From: Kosakonia radicincitans DSM 16656
GTDB lineage: Bacteria; Pseudomonadota; Gammaproteobacteria; Enterobacterales; Enterobacteriaceae
Length of the DNA: 64,000 nt
Assembly: GCF_000280495.2 (NCBI RefSeq)
Contig: NZ_CP018016.1
Span: 1-64,000, forward strand
Reading direction: 5' to 3'
The notes under the pieces are model-generated. The model saw nothing but the letters and a program-made list of their open reading frames with translations, was not told where the DNA came from and ran no database searches. Position 1 is the stretch's first letter. Each line of letters begins with the position of its first letter. The translations under genes were made by a program, and so were the position numbers. Below, one piece after another: positions 1 through 11,714 of the stretch.

Positions 1-1398
1 GTGTCACTTTCGCTTTGGCAGCAGTGTCTTGCCCGATTGCAGGATGAGTTACCAGCCACAGAATTTAGTATGTGGATACGCCCGTTGCAGGCGGAACTGA
101 GCGATAACACGCTGGCACTGTACGCGCCAAACCGTTTTGTGCTCGATTGGGTAAGAGACAAATATCTTAATAATATCAATGGACTGCTGAATGAGTTCTG
201 CGGCCCGGATGCCCCGCAGCTGCGTTTTGAGGTGGGTTCCCGCCCGGTCAGCCAGTCGCTGAAAGAACCTGCGACAATCGCTGCGCCCGCACAAGCGGCG
301 CAGGTCGTCGTTCAGCGTGCAGCGCCGGCAGCGCGTCCTGGCTGGGACAATGTTCCTGCGCCGGCAGAGCCGACCTATCGTTCCAATGTTAATGTGAAAC
401 ATACCTTTGATAACTTTGTTGAAGGTAAATCCAACCAGCTGGCTCGCGCGGCGGCTCGCCAGGTTGCGGATAACCCCGGTGGTGCCTATAACCCGCTGTT
501 TTTATATGGCGGTACAGGTCTGGGTAAAACGCACTTGCTGCATGCGGTGGGTAACGGCATTGTGGCGCGAAAGCCGAATGCCAAAGTGGTGTATATGCAC
601 TCCGAGCGCTTTGTCCAGGATATGGTAAAAGCCCTGCAAAACAATGCGATCGAAGAGTTTAAACGCTACTACCGCTCCGTTGATGCCCTGCTGATTGACG
701 ATATTCAATTCTTTGCCAATAAAGAACGATCCCAGGAAGAGTTTTTCCACACCTTTAACGCGTTGCTGGAAGGCAATCAGCAGATCATTCTTACATCGGA
801 TCGCTATCCGAAAGAGATCAATGGCGTTGAGGATCGTTTAAAATCTCGCTTTGGCTGGGGCTTAACGGTAGCGATCGAGCCGCCGGAACTGGAAACCCGC
901 GTTGCGATCCTGATGAAAAAAGCAGATGAAAACGATATTCGTCTGCCGGGCGAAGTGGCCTTCTTTATTGCCAAGCGCCTGCGCTCGAACGTGCGTGAGC
1001 TGGAAGGGGCGCTGAACCGCGTGATTGCCAATGCTAACTTCACCGGTCGTGCGATCACTATCGATTTTGTCCGTGAAGCGTTGCGCGATCTGCTGGCGCT
1101 ACAGGAAAAACTGGTCACCATTGATAATATTCAAAAGACAGTGGCCGAGTACTACAAGATCAAGGTTGCGGATCTTCTCTCCAAGCGTCGATCCCGTTCG
1201 GTAGCCCGTCCGCGCCAGATGGCGATGGCGCTGGCAAAGGAGCTGACTAACCATAGCCTGCCGGAAATCGGTGATGCTTTTGGTGGTCGCGACCATACTA
1301 CCGTGCTGCATGCCTGCCGTAAGATTGAGCAGTTGCGTGAAGAAAGCCATGATATCAAAGAAGATTTTTCCAATTTAATCAGAACATTATCTTCGTGA
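1..1398 (+). CDS. dnaA: Chromosomal replication initiator DnaA
   Basis: DnaA binds DnaA boxes at oriC, forms an ATP-dependent filament, melts the origin and loads DnaB. The product is 465 residues (E. coli 467) from a GTG start at base 1. Visible parts are the N-terminal DnaB-contact domain, a variable Ala/Pro-rich linker (about 88-125), the AAA+ module with Walker A GGTGLGKT at 170-177 and Walker B LLIDDI at 230-235, and the C-terminal helix-turn-helix with the signature DHTTVLHA. It is followed after 4 bases by dnaN, the usual operon order. The promoter and the origin side lie before base 1 and cannot be seen. Identification is certain from length, motifs and context. Confidence 0.99.
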   Translation: MSLSLWQQCLARLQDELPATEFSMWIRPLQAELSDNTLALYAPNRFVLDWVRDKYLNNINGLLNEFCGPDAPQLRFEVGSRPVSQSLKEPATIAAPAQAAQVVVQRAAPAARPGWDNVPAPAEPTYRSNVNVKHTFDNFVEGKSNQLARAAARQVADNPGGAYNPLFLYGGTGLGKTHLLHAVGNGIVARKPNAKVVYMHSERFVQDMVKALQNNAIEEFKRYYRSVDALLIDDIQFFANKERSQEEFFHTFNALLEGNQQIILTSDRYPKEINGVEDRLKSRFGWGLTVAIEPPELETRVAILMKKADENDIRLPGEVAFFIAKRLRSNVRELEGALNRVIANANFTGRAITIDFVREALRDLLALQEKLVTIDNIQKTVAEYYKIKVADLLSKRRSRSVARPRQMAMALAKELTNHSLPEIGDAFGGRDHTTVLHACRKIEQLREESHDIKEDFSNLIRTLSS

Positions 1399-1402
1399 CG
1401 CT

Positions 1403-2503
1403 ATGAAATTTACCGTTGAACGTGAACATTTATTAAAGCCGCTGCAACAGGTTAGCGGCCCATTGGGCGGTCGCCCGACGTTGCCTATTCTCGGTAATCT
1501 GCTGCTTCAGGTTACTGAAGGCGCGCTGTCGCTGACCGGCACCGATCTTGAAATGGAGATGGTGGCGCGCGTTGCGCTGGTTCAGCCGCATGAACAGGGC
1601 GCAACCACGGTACCGGCGCGTAAATTCTTCGACATCTGTCGCGGTCTGCCGGAAGGGGCGGAAATCGCCGTGCAGCTGGAAGGCGAGCGTATGCTGATCC
1701 GTTCCGGGCGCAGCCGTTTCTCGCTATCCACGCTGCCCGCTGCGGACTTCCCGAATCTGGACGACTGGCAAAGCGAAGTGGAGTTCACGCTGCCGCAGGC
1801 CACGATGAAGCGCCTGATCGAAGCGACACAGTTCTCCATGGCGCATCAGGACGTACGTTACTACTTAAACGGCATGCTGTTTGAAACCGAAGGCGAAGAG
1901 CTGCGTACCGTGGCCACTGACGGCCACCGTCTGGCGGTCTGTTCGATGCCAATTGGCGAATCATTGCCGAACCATTCGGTGATCGTGCCGCGTAAAGGCG
2001 TGATTGAGTTGATGCGTATGCTTGATGGTGGCGATACGCCGCTGCGCGTGCAGATTGGCAGCAACAATATTCGTGCGCACGTCGGTGATTTCATCTTCAC
2101 TTCCAAACTGGTTGATGGCCGTTTTCCGGATTATCGTCGCGTTCTGCCGAAGAATCCTGACAAAACGCTGGAAGCTGGCTGCGATTCGCTCAAGCAGGCA
2201 TTTGCCCGCGCGGCGATCCTCTCCAACGAGAAGTTCCGTGGTGTGCGTCTGTATGTCAGTGAGAACCAGATCAAAATCACCGCCAACAACCCGGAGCAGG
2301 AAGAAGCCGAAGAGTTTCTCGACGTCACCTACGCTGGCAGCGAAATGGAAATCGGCTTTAATGTCAGCTATGTGCTGGACGTACTGAATGCGCTGAAGTG
2401 CGAGAACGTACGTATTCTGCTGACGGATTCAGTTTCCAGCGTGCAGATTGAAGATGCGGCCAGTCAAAGCGCGGCCTATGTCGTCATGCCAATGCGTTTG
2501 TAG
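1403..2503 (+). CDS. dnaN: DNA polymerase III beta sliding clamp
   Basis: The beta clamp dimer encircles DNA and tethers Pol III and other polymerases and repair factors. The product is 366 residues, the same length as the E. coli protein, with three repeated clamp domains and the conserved C-terminal MPMRL that forms part of the client-binding pocket. The ATG lies 4 bases after the dnaA stop, so the two are co-transcribed. Unlike E. coli, where recF overlaps the dnaN stop, 140 bases separate dnaN from recF here (see the spacer entry). Confidence 0.99.
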   Translation: MKFTVEREHLLKPLQQVSGPLGGRPTLPILGNLLLQVTEGALSLTGTDLEMEMVARVALVQPHEQGATTVPARKFFDICRGLPEGAEIAVQLEGERMLIRSGRSRFSLSTLPAADFPNLDDWQSEVEFTLPQATMKRLIEATQFSMAHQDVRYYLNGMLFETEGEELRTVATDGHRLAVCSMPIGESLPNHSVIVPRKGVIELMRMLDGGDTPLRVQIGSNNIRAHVGDFIFTSKLVDGRFPDYRRVLPKNPDKTLEAGCDSLKQAFARAAILSNEKFRGVRLYVSENQIKITANNPEQEEAEEFLDVTYAGSEMEIGFNVSYVLDVLNALKCENVRILLTDSVSSVQIEDAASQSAAYVVMPMRL

Positions 2504-2643
2504 AAAAGTATCGGGCTATCTTACTTGTTATTCTGGCTCCGGGCAGTGCTCGCAATCCTCACGTACTTCAGTACGCTCCGGTTGCTGTGCGCTGGCCGTA
2601 ACCAGACTAACTGCGACGATAACGCCCTGGTGATGAGTAAATC
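2504..2643 (+). repeat. Unusual dnaN-recF spacer with inverted repeat
   Basis: In E. coli recF begins at the dnaN stop codon; here 140 bases intervene. The spacer carries a hairpin with arms CGTAC and GTACG around TTCA (about 2562-2575), flanked by CAATCCTCA and CTCCGGTTG. From memory this resembles a dispersed intergenic element of Enterobacter/Klebsiella genomes, but no second copy occurs in this window. No convincing reading frame is present. It could uncouple recF translation from dnaN. Confidence 0.5.
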
Positions 2644-3717
2644 ATGTCGCTAACCCGATTACTGATCAAAGATTTCCGTAATATTGAGAATGCAGATCTC
2701 GCATTATCTCCCGGCTTTAATTTCCTCGTCGGCGCCAACGGCAGTGGTAAAACCAGCGTGCTGGAAGCTATTTACACGCTCGGTCATGGCCGGGCGTTTC
2801 GCAGTTTGCAAATCGGCCGCGTTATTCGTCATGAGCAGGAATCCTTTGTTTTACATGGGCGATTGCAGGGCGAAGAGCGAGAAACCTCAATTGGTTTGAC
2901 CAAAGATAAGCTCGGCGACAGCAAGGTGCGCATTGACGGCACCGACGGTCACAAAGTCGCTGAACTGGCTCTGCTGATGCCGATGCAGCTCATCACCCCT
3001 GAGGGGTTTACTTTGCTCAACGGCGGCCCCAAATATCGAAGAGCGTTCCTTGACTGGGGTTGTTTTCACAATGAGAGCGGTTTTTTTACCGCCTGGAGCA
3101 ATCTCAAGCGCCTGCTGAAGCAGCGCAACGCCGCATTGCGCCAGGTGAGCCACTATGCGCAGCTTCGTCCGTGGGATAAAGAGTTGATCCCGCTGGCGGA
3201 ACAGCTAAGCCGCTGGCGTGCCGAATACAGTGCCGCCATTGCGGAAGATATGGCAGATACCTGCCGCCAGTTTTTACCGGAGTTCTCCCTCACTTTTTCG
3301 TTTCAGCGCGGGTGGGAAAAGGAGACCGATTACAGTGAGGTGCTGGAGCGCAATTTTGAGCGCGACCGCATGCTGACTTACACCGCTCACGGTCCGCATA
3401 AAGCGGATTTCCGCATCAGGGCGGACGGTGCGCCGGTTGAAGATACGCTGTCTCGCGGGCAGTTAAAACTCCTGATGTGCGCGCTGCGTCTGGCGCAGGG
3501 CGAGTTTTTAACGCGTGAAAGCGGACGACGCTGTTTATACCTGATAGATGATTTTGCCTCCGAACTTGATGACGAGAAGCGCGGCCTGTTAGCCAGCCGG
3601 TTAAAAGCCACGCAGTCACAGGTTTTTGTCAGCGCGATCAGCGCCGAGCACGTAATGGACATGTCGGACAAAAATTCGAAGATGTTCACCGTGGAAAAGG
3701 GTAAAATAACGGATTAA
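2644..3717 (+). CDS. recF: DNA replication and repair protein RecF
   Basis: RecF is an SMC/ABC-like ATPase that works with RecO and RecR to load RecA at single-strand gaps. The product is 357 residues, the usual enterobacterial length. Walker A GANGSGKT is at residues 30-37, the ABC signature LSRGQ lies in the C-terminal third, and the Walker B stretch [12 protein letters not shown] follows it. The ATG at 2644 begins the conserved [13 protein letters not shown]. It sits 140 bases after dnaN rather than overlapping it. gyrB follows after 28 bases. Confidence 0.98.
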   Translation: MSLTRLLIKDFRNIENADLALSPGFNFLVGANGSGKTSVLEAIYTLGHGRAFRSLQIGRVIRHEQESFVLHGRLQGEERETSIGLTKDKLGDSKVRIDGTDGHKVAELALLMPMQLITPEGFTLLNGGPKYRRAFLDWGCFHNESGFFTAWSNLKRLLKQRNAALRQVSHYAQLRPWDKELIPLAEQLSRWRAEYSAAIAEDMADTCRQFLPEFSLTFSFQRGWEKETDYSEVLERNFERDRMLTYTAHGPHKADFRIRADGAPVEDTLSRGQLKLLMCALRLAQGEFLTRESGRRCLYLIDDFASELDDEKRGLLASRLKATQSQVFVSAISAEHVMDMSDKNSKMFTVEKGKITD

Positions 3718-3727
3718 CCCAAGATAA

Positions 3728-6160
<2,433 letters not shown>

Positions 6161-6180
6161 CGGCTTACAGGCCGAATTGT

Positions 6181-6246
6181 AGGCCGGGTAAACGCAGAGC
6201 CACCCGGCGAAAAGCGCCTGAGGCGCTGCGCTTATCAGGCCTGGAG
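6181..6246 (+). repeat. REP/BIME-like palindromic element
   Basis: Just after gyrB lie GCCGGGT (6183-6189) and its complement ACCCGGC (6202-6208), then GGCGCTGCGCTTATCAGGCC, the typical second half of an enterobacterial REP unit. Such elements act as mRNA 3'-end stabilisers and gyrase-binding sites. Confidence 0.75.
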
Positions 6247-6382
6247 GCTGAATCCTCCGTTTTATGGCGAAAAAGGGGAATCCCGGTTCCCCTTCCTGTC
6301 CCCCTTTTCACCCCGTCGCGCTGCTGTTTTTTGAGCGGAATCGCGTTAGCATGGGTCCTGAAAAATCTCATCTGGGGATCTC

Positions 6383-7195
6383 ATGGCTATAAAACTTATT
6401 GCAATCGATATGGACGGCACGCTGCTGCTGCCGGATCACACCATCTCTCCCGCCGTTAAAAATGCTATCGCCGCTGCGCGCGAGCGCGGTATTAACGTGG
6501 TGCTGACCACGGGCCGACCCTATGCGGGCGTTCACAGCTACATGAAAGAGCTGCATATGGAGCGGGAAGGTGATTATTGCATCACCTACAACGGCGCACT
6601 GGTACAGAACGCCATTGACGGCAGCACGGTAGCGCAAACGACGTTGAGCTATGATGATTACCGCTACCTGGAGAAACTCTCCCGCGAAGTTGGTTCTCAT
6701 TTCCACGCCCTTGATCGCAATACGCTTTACACCGCAAACCGGGACATCAGCTACTACACGGTGCACGAATCTTACGTGGCAACGATTCCGCTGGTGTTCT
6801 GCGAGGCAGAAAAGATGGATCCCGCAACGCAGTTCCTCAAAGTGATGATGATTGATGACCCGGTGATCCTCGATCAGGCTATTGCCCGCATCCCGCAGGA
6901 AGTGAAAGAGAAGTATACCGTGCTGAAAAGTGCGCCGTACTACCTCGAAATACTGGATAAACGAGTCAATAAAGGCACCGGTGTGAAATCCCTTGCCGAG
7001 GCGCTGAATATCAAGCAGGACGAGATCATGGCGATTGGCGATCAGGAAAACGACATCGCAATGATCGAATATGCTGGCGTGGGTGTGGCGATGGATAACG
7101 CCATTCCATCGGTGAAAGAAATCGCGAACTTTGTCACCAAATCCAACCTTGAAGACGGCGTTGCTTACGCCATCGAGAAATTTGCCCTGAACTAA
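6383..7195 (+). CDS. yidA: Sugar phosphatase YidA (HAD, Cof subfamily)
   Basis: YidA is a cytosolic Mg-dependent HAD phosphatase of broad specificity toward sugar phosphates. The product is 270 residues as in E. coli. Motif I DMDGT is at residues 9-13 with the two catalytic aspartates, motif II Thr is in VLTTGRPY, and motif IV GDQENDIAM is near residue 216. The C2-type cap domain lies between. It is a stand-alone gene between gyrB and yidR. The ATG is preceded by a short purine-rich stretch. Confidence 0.96.
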   Translation: MAIKLIAIDMDGTLLLPDHTISPAVKNAIAAARERGINVVLTTGRPYAGVHSYMKELHMEREGDYCITYNGALVQNAIDGSTVAQTTLSYDDYRYLEKLSREVGSHFHALDRNTLYTANRDISYYTVHESYVATIPLVFCEAEKMDPATQFLKVMMIDDPVILDQAIARIPQEVKEKYTVLKSAPYYLEILDKRVNKGTGVKSLAEALNIKQDEIMAIGDQENDIAMIEYAGVGVAMDNAIPSVKEIANFVTKSNLEDGVAYAIEKFALN

Positions 7196-7310
7196 GCGAT
7201 TCTCGCAGGCAGGAGCGCATTGCTCTTGCTTGTGGCTTTCCGAATCGTAGTCATTTCCCCTCGGATCCATTACTCTGAAGCGCTTACTCCGCTTCCGGGT
7301 TTATCCGCTA

Positions 7311-8537
7311 ATGAAACAACTCACCTTCGCTGCGCGTCACCATCAACTGACCAATATTCATAGCTGGACACCAGACAGCCAGTGGCTGGTTTTCGATGTT
7401 CGCCCCTCCGGCGCATCGTTTACCGGGAAAACCATTGAGCGTGTCAATGTGCACAGTGGTGAGGTTGAAGTGCTGTATACGGCAACGGACGGCGCGCATG
7501 TTGGTGTGGTGACGGTCAGCCCACAGGCGGAAAAATATGTTTTTATCCATGGCCCGGAAAACCCTGACGACAACTGGCAGTATGATTTTCACCATCGCCG
7601 GGGCGTTATTACGGAAAAGGGCGTAACGCGGAATCTGGATGCGCTGGATATCACCGCGCCTTACACGCCGGGCGCGCTGCGCGGCGGCACGCACGTGCAT
7701 GTGTTCAGCCCGAATGGTGAAAACGTCAGCTTTACCTATAACGACCACGTTATGCATGCGCTTTCTCCGGCAAAAGATCTGCGTAATGTCGGCGTTGCGG
7801 TGCCGTTTGGCCCGGTAACGCCGCCCTGCACACATCCGCGTGAATATGGCGGCAGCCACTGGTGCGTACTGATCAGCCGCACAACATCCACGCCCGTGCC
7901 GGGCAGCGACGATATCAATCGTGCTTACGAAGAGGGATGGGTTGGCAACGACAGGCTGGCGTTCATCGGCGATACGCTTTCGACAGGCGGTGAAAAAGTG
8001 CCGGAGTTGTTTATTGTCGCGCTGCCTGGCGATGAACAAGGCTGGAAAACCGCAGGTGATGCGCCGCTGGCGGGCAGCGAACAAACTCTGCCCGCGCCGC
8101 CAAAAGGCGTGGTGCAAAAGCGTCTGACATTCACTCACCAACGCCGTTATCCTGGCTTAGTAAATGTGCCGCGCCACTGGGTGCGCAGCAATCCGCAGGC
8201 CACGCAGATTGCGTTTTTGATGCGTGATGAGCGCGGTATTGTGCAGTTGTGGTTGATAAGCCCGGACGGCGGTGAACCGCGCCAGTTAACTTTTACTGCC
8301 GGTGGTATCCAGTCGGCCTTTAACTGGCATCCCTCCGGCGAGGCGCTGGGATTTGTACTGGAAAACCGCATTGCGCTATGCGATGCCGGGCGCGGTGACA
8401 TCACCTTTTTGACATCCGATCACGTAAATCCACCGTCTGCCGATGCCGTGGTGTTTTCACCAGACGGGAAGCTGATCGCCTGGATGGAAGAGGTGGAAGG
8501 CTTCCGCCAGCTGTGGATGACGGAAACCCGACTGTAA
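7311..8537 (+). CDS. yidR: YidR-like DUF3748 beta-propeller protein
   Basis: The 408-residue protein matches the E. coli YidR family (DUF3748) in length and in position next to yidQ and ibpA. It contains repeated TolB/WD-like blades, for example FSPNGENVSFTYNDH and FSPDGKLIAWMEE, typical of six-bladed propellers and oligogalacturonate-lyase-like folds. No signal peptide is visible, so it is probably cytoplasmic. The biochemical role is unknown; a sugar-acid link is only inferred from fold relatives. It ends one base before the convergent yidQ stop. Confidence 0.85.
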   Translation: MKQLTFAARHHQLTNIHSWTPDSQWLVFDVRPSGASFTGKTIERVNVHSGEVEVLYTATDGAHVGVVTVSPQAEKYVFIHGPENPDDNWQYDFHHRRGVITEKGVTRNLDALDITAPYTPGALRGGTHVHVFSPNGENVSFTYNDHVMHALSPAKDLRNVGVAVPFGPVTPPCTHPREYGGSHWCVLISRTTSTPVPGSDDINRAYEEGWVGNDRLAFIGDTLSTGGEKVPELFIVALPGDEQGWKTAGDAPLAGSEQTLPAPPKGVVQKRLTFTHQRRYPGLVNVPRHWVRSNPQATQIAFLMRDERGIVQLWLISPDGGEPRQLTFTAGGIQSAFNWHPSGEALGFVLENRIALCDAGRGDITFLTSDHVNPPSADAVVFSPDGKLIAWMEEVEGFRQLWMTETRL

Positions 8538-8538
8538 A

Positions 8539-8868
8539 TCAGGGAGCAGGCATGGGCGCTGGCGGGATCACCGAGTTGGTCGCCAGGTTTGCCTGTTCGC
8601 TCTTTTCAACCCGTGATTTGATGGAATCATCCTTGCGGAAGAGATCCCACGGCAGCAGTAAGGTGTCCATGACAGCGGTAAAAGGCATATCCAGTACCAC
8701 CAGCGACTTGGTGCCAATGCCAGTTTCATCATCGGAAAGCATGGCCGAACTGGCGCGCGTTCCAGGATAAACCCCTTCTTTGCCGCCCGTATGCGACATG
8801 ACGCTTGAGCAACCTGACAACATCATTCCGTAGAGCAAAACAGAAACTATAAGCGTTGTTTTCATCAT
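8539..8868 (-). CDS. yidQ: YidQ/YceK-family outer-membrane lipoprotein
   Basis: This 109-residue protein has a lipoprotein signal peptide: a hydrophobic stretch (residues 4-17) followed by the lipobox LSGC with Cys20 as the lipidated residue. The rest matches the YceK/YidQ family (YPGTRASSAML, VLDMPFTAVMDTLLLPWDL). The +2 residue after Cys is Ser, which favours outer-membrane sorting. The function is unknown. It is convergent with yidR and divergent from ibpA, as in E. coli. Confidence 0.9.
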   Translation of the reverse strand: MMKTTLIVSVLLYGMMLSGCSSVMSHTGGKEGVYPGTRASSAMLSDDETGIGTKSLVVLDMPFTAVMDTLLLPWDLFRKDDSIKSRVEKSEQANLATNSVIPPAPMPAP

Positions 8869-9045
8869 CGATTAATCATCGTTGTTTGTAGTTTGAATGC
8901 TACTCAGGCGGTTATAGCCTCCCTTTTGGGAAAGGGATAGCATTCGGGTTCCGCTCTGTGGCGGTACTCGCACTTTGTCCTTTTGTGCTGTGATCCCAGT
9001 CTATGCATTGCGCCAGAAAGTGCAAAAAAAAGTCGGTATTCCACC

Positions 9046-9071
9046 CTTGAAATCAGACCCGTCAGCCATAT
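9046..9071 (+). promoter_or_regulatory. Sigma-32 heat-shock promoter of ibpAB
   Basis: A -35 CTTGAA (9046-9051) and a -10 CCATAT (9066-9071), separated by 14 bases, fit the RpoH consensus. The rest of the 311-base gap 8869-9179 holds the upstream region (about 8869-9045) in which I see no other gene or clear site. Confidence 0.85.
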
Positions 9072-9081
9072 TTTAGGAATG

Positions 9082-9179
9082 TAACCAAGAAACACGCCGG
9101 AAGGGTGTTGGGTTACGGTAATGGCCTGTTCCTTGTGGAAGGCATGGAAAAATCTCGCTGATTTCAGGAGCTTTTAAGT
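9082..9179 (+). promoter_or_regulatory. ROSE-type RNA thermometer in ibpA leader
   Basis: The roughly 100-base leader ends with UCGCU (9155-9159), the conserved ROSE anti-Shine-Dalgarno motif, positioned to pair with AGGAG (9166-9170) before the ATG at 9180. Established knowledge: ROSE elements melt at heat-shock temperature and free the ribosome site of ibpA in enterobacteria. Confidence 0.85.
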
Positions 9180-9593
9180 ATGCGTAATTTCGATCTCTCC
9201 CCGCTTTATCGTTCGGCTATTGGTTTTGACCGTCTGTTTAATCTGCTGGAAAACAACCAGAACCAGAGCAATGGCGGTTACCCTCCGTACAACGTTGAAT
9301 TAGTGGATGAAAACCACTACCGCATCGCCATTGCTGTGGCCGGTTTCGCTGAGAGCGAACTGGAAATCACCGCGCAGGACAACCTGCTGGTGGTGAAAGG
9401 CTCCCACAGTGACGAGCAAAAAGAGCGTACTTACCTCTATCAGGGCATTGCTGAGCGCAACTTCGAACGCAAATTCCAGCTGGCGGAAAATATTCACGTC
9501 AATGGCGCCAACCTGGTGAACGGCCTGCTCTATATCGATCTGGAACGCGTGATCCCGGAAGAGAAAAAACCGCGTCGCATCGAAATTAACTAA
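9180..9593 (+). CDS. ibpA: Small heat-shock protein IbpA
   Basis: IbpA is an ATP-independent holdase that co-aggregates with unfolding proteins and hands them to DnaK/ClpB. The product is 137 residues, equal to E. coli, beginning [18 protein letters not shown]. The alpha-crystallin domain spans about 35-125 and the C-terminal IEI motif needed for oligomerisation is present. It is controlled by a sigma-32 promoter and a ROSE thermometer. ibpB follows in the same operon. Confidence 0.99.
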   Translation: MRNFDLSPLYRSAIGFDRLFNLLENNQNQSNGGYPPYNVELVDENHYRIAIAVAGFAESELEITAQDNLLVVKGSHSDEQKERTYLYQGIAERNFERKFQLAENIHVNGANLVNGLLYIDLERVIPEEKKPRRIEIN

Positions 9594-9678
9594 TTGTTCC
9601 GGGTTGCCACTGGCGGCCCGGTCCCGACATGCTCGCCGACAGGGGGCATATGTGAGCCATTGCGCTCGCAGGTATTCA

Positions 9679-9704
9679 CTCGCTTCTTAGAAGGAGAAAC
9701 ACTC
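9679..9704 (+). promoter_or_regulatory. Second ROSE-like thermometer before ibpB
   Basis: UCGCU (9680-9684) lies 6 bases before AAGGAG (9691-9696), the same arrangement as in the ibpA leader, within the ibpA-ibpB gap. It could form a short hairpin that masks the ibpB ribosome site. This is inference from sequence; folding was not computed. Confidence 0.6.
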
Positions 9705-10133
9705 ATGCGTAACTATGATTTATCCCCGATTTTTCGTCAGTGGATTGGCTTCGACAAACTGGCTAACGCCCTGCAAAGCACCACTGAACAGCAGTCTTTC
9801 CCTCCTTACAACATTGAGAAAGGCGACGATAACCACTACCGCATCACCCTTGCGCTGGCCGGTTTCCGCCAGGAAGAGCTGGATATTCAGCTGGAAAATA
9901 GCCGCCTGACCATTAAAGGCACGCCGGAAAAACCGGCCAACGAGCCGAAATGGTTGCATCAGGGGTTGGTGATACAGCCGTTCAGCCTGAGCTTTACGCT
10001 GGCCGACTTTATGGAAGTCTCCGGCGCGACCTTTGCCAACGGTTTGCTGCATATCGATCTACTGCGTAACGTGCCGGAAAGCGCGGCGCCGCAACGGATT
10101 GCCATCAGCAATCGACCGGCGTTAAATAGCTAA
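9705..10133 (+). CDS. ibpB: Small heat-shock protein IbpB
   Basis: IbpB partners IbpA on aggregates and promotes their release to DnaK/ClpB. The product is 142 residues, the E. coli length, starting [18 protein letters not shown]. The alpha-crystallin domain and the C-terminal IAI anchoring motif are visible. ATG 9705 is chosen because it is preceded by AAGGAG and gives the conserved N-terminus; an open frame continues further upstream but is not conserved. A terminator follows. Confidence 0.98.
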   Translation: MRNYDLSPIFRQWIGFDKLANALQSTTEQQSFPPYNIEKGDDNHYRITLALAGFRQEELDIQLENSRLTIKGTPEKPANEPKWLHQGLVIQPFSLSFTLADFMEVSGATFANGLLHIDLLRNVPESAAPQRIAISNRPALNS

Positions 10134-10146
10134 CGGCTGCAGAACA

Positions 10147-10170
10147 AAAGGCTCCGCATACGGAGCCTTT
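10147..10170 (+). terminator. Bidirectional terminator after ibpB
   Basis: AAAGGCTCCG and CGGAGCCTTT form a perfect 10-bp stem with loop CATA. It lies between ibpB and the convergent MFS gene and can serve both strands. Confidence 0.85.
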
Positions 10171-10175
10171 ATTGT

Positions 10176-11438
10176 TTATGCGTGAACGCGCTGCAAAAAA
10201 CGCTGCCGCCAGGGTTTGAGCACGAAAAAGGCCAGCAGCGCGCAGAGAATATCAAGCGTGATGGCGCAGCCAAACACCAGATTCCAGCTTCCCGTTTGCT
10301 GATACATCAGCGCCGCCAGCGGCCCGCCAAAGATGGAACCAATCCCCTGCGAAATATAGAGCCAGCCGTAGTTCGCTGTCGCATGCTGCGTGCCGAAGGT
10401 ATCGGTTAGCGTGGCGGGGAAAAGTGAAAAAATCTCGCCCCAGCCGAAAAAAACCACCCCGGAGAGCAAAACAAACAGCAGCGGATCGTCTTTGCACAAC
10501 AACCACAACGCCATCGCACAGCCTTCCAGGCCAAAAGCGATAAACATCATATTTTCGCGACCGATGCGGTCAGAAATATAGCCGCACACCGGGCGCGTCA
10601 GCCCGTTCATAAAGCGGTCGATGGTCATCGCCAGCGGCAGCGCCGCCACGCCCATTACGGTCACTGCGGTAATACCGAAATCTTCGGCGAAAATCGCCAT
10701 CTGTGAAGTGACCATCAGCCCGGAGGTGGACATCATGGTCATCATCACAAACATCAGCCAGAACAGCGGCTTGCGTAGCATCTCTCCTGGAGAAAAACTT
10801 TTATCACTCATCGCCAGGCTACTGTTGCTCTCCTGCGTGTTGAGTGTTTGCGGCGCGCGTAGCCCCTGGCTGGCAATAAAACCAATGACCGCCATGACCA
10901 GCCCGAACTGCCAGAGCGTGTTTTCCAACCCCTTCGCGGCCAGCGATTGTGTGACCGGAAAGGTGGTCAGAATCGCGCCCATGCCATAGCCCGCCGCCAC
11001 CATCCCTGTGGCAAATCCGCGTTTTTCCGGGAACCAGCGCACCATCAGACCCACCACGCCGATGTAAACAATCCCGGTGCCAAGGCCGCCCAGCACGCCG
11101 TAATAGAGATAAAGTTCGCTCAGGCTACTGATGGTTGAGGTCAGCATCCAGCTTACGCCGCTCAGCACAGTACCAATGGCAATTAACCTGCGCGGGCCGA
11201 ACTTATCGATCAATCGCCCCTGAAAAGGTGAGAAGAAGGTTTGCAAAATGATCAACAGGGAAAAGGTGAGCTGAATTTCCGCCAGCGGAACGTTCAGCTT
11301 TGCCATAAAAGGGCGCGTAAACAGCGCCCAGACATATTGCGGGCTGGAGATGGAGATCATACACAGCAAGCCCAGCGCTAACTGGGTCCACTTTTTCTGG
11401 CTGGTAACCACTACGTGAGTCAGTGTTGTATTTGTCAT
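10176..11438 (-). CDS. MFS carrier of the oxalate/formate antiporter (OFA) type
   Basis: A 420-residue inner-membrane protein with about 12 hydrophobic segments. The start QYVWALFTRPFMAKL, the motif-A-like GRLIDKFGPRR and GYISDRIGRENMM are typical of the OFA family that includes OxlT and E. coli YhjX (pyruvate-responsive). The substrate is likely a small carboxylate, but no adjacent oxalate or formate catabolic gene supports oxalate. ATG 11438 is preferred because GGGGG precedes it; a TTG seven codons upstream has no ribosome site. It is monocistronic and convergent with ibpB. Confidence 0.85.
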   Translation of the reverse strand: MTNTTLTHVVVTSQKKWTQLALGLLCMISISSPQYVWALFTRPFMAKLNVPLAEIQLTFSLLIILQTFFSPFQGRLIDKFGPRRLIAIGTVLSGVSWMLTSTISSLSELYLYYGVLGGLGTGIVYIGVVGLMVRWFPEKRGFATGMVAAGYGMGAILTTFPVTQSLAAKGLENTLWQFGLVMAVIGFIASQGLRAPQTLNTQESNSSLAMSDKSFSPGEMLRKPLFWLMFVMMTMMSTSGLMVTSQMAIFAEDFGITAVTVMGVAALPLAMTIDRFMNGLTRPVCGYISDRIGRENMMFIAFGLEGCAMALWLLCKDDPLLFVLLSGVVFFGWGEIFSLFPATLTDTFGTQHATANYGWLYISQGIGSIFGGPLAALMYQQTGSWNLVFGCAITLDILCALLAFFVLKPWRQRFLQRVHA

Positions 11439-11714
11439 GCCGCCCCCTGTTTTTAACAAAAGTGGGCTTTTGCATTAACCATGCCATAACCTATTGTTGT
11501 GTCTGACATTCCCGGAATGCTTAGCAGGCGCTCGGTTTTTTCCGCCCGTGTCGGTAAAAGGGTGTGCTTTTGTTCAGGGCAACGGTTTTCTGCTGGTGCA
11601 ATCTTCGCCACATTCTGAGGCAAATAAATTCCATACACTGTGTAAGGGGTAACCTATACAGCTATTACGGGTTCTGCCAAACTCCTTGCAGTCATCATGT
11701 ACAGGGAAAAGATC

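Noticed and set aside
6368..7270. A 300-codon minus-strand frame over yidA
   Set aside because: It mirrors yidA, whose HAD motifs are clear; the mirror protein is Cys/His-rich without any motif.
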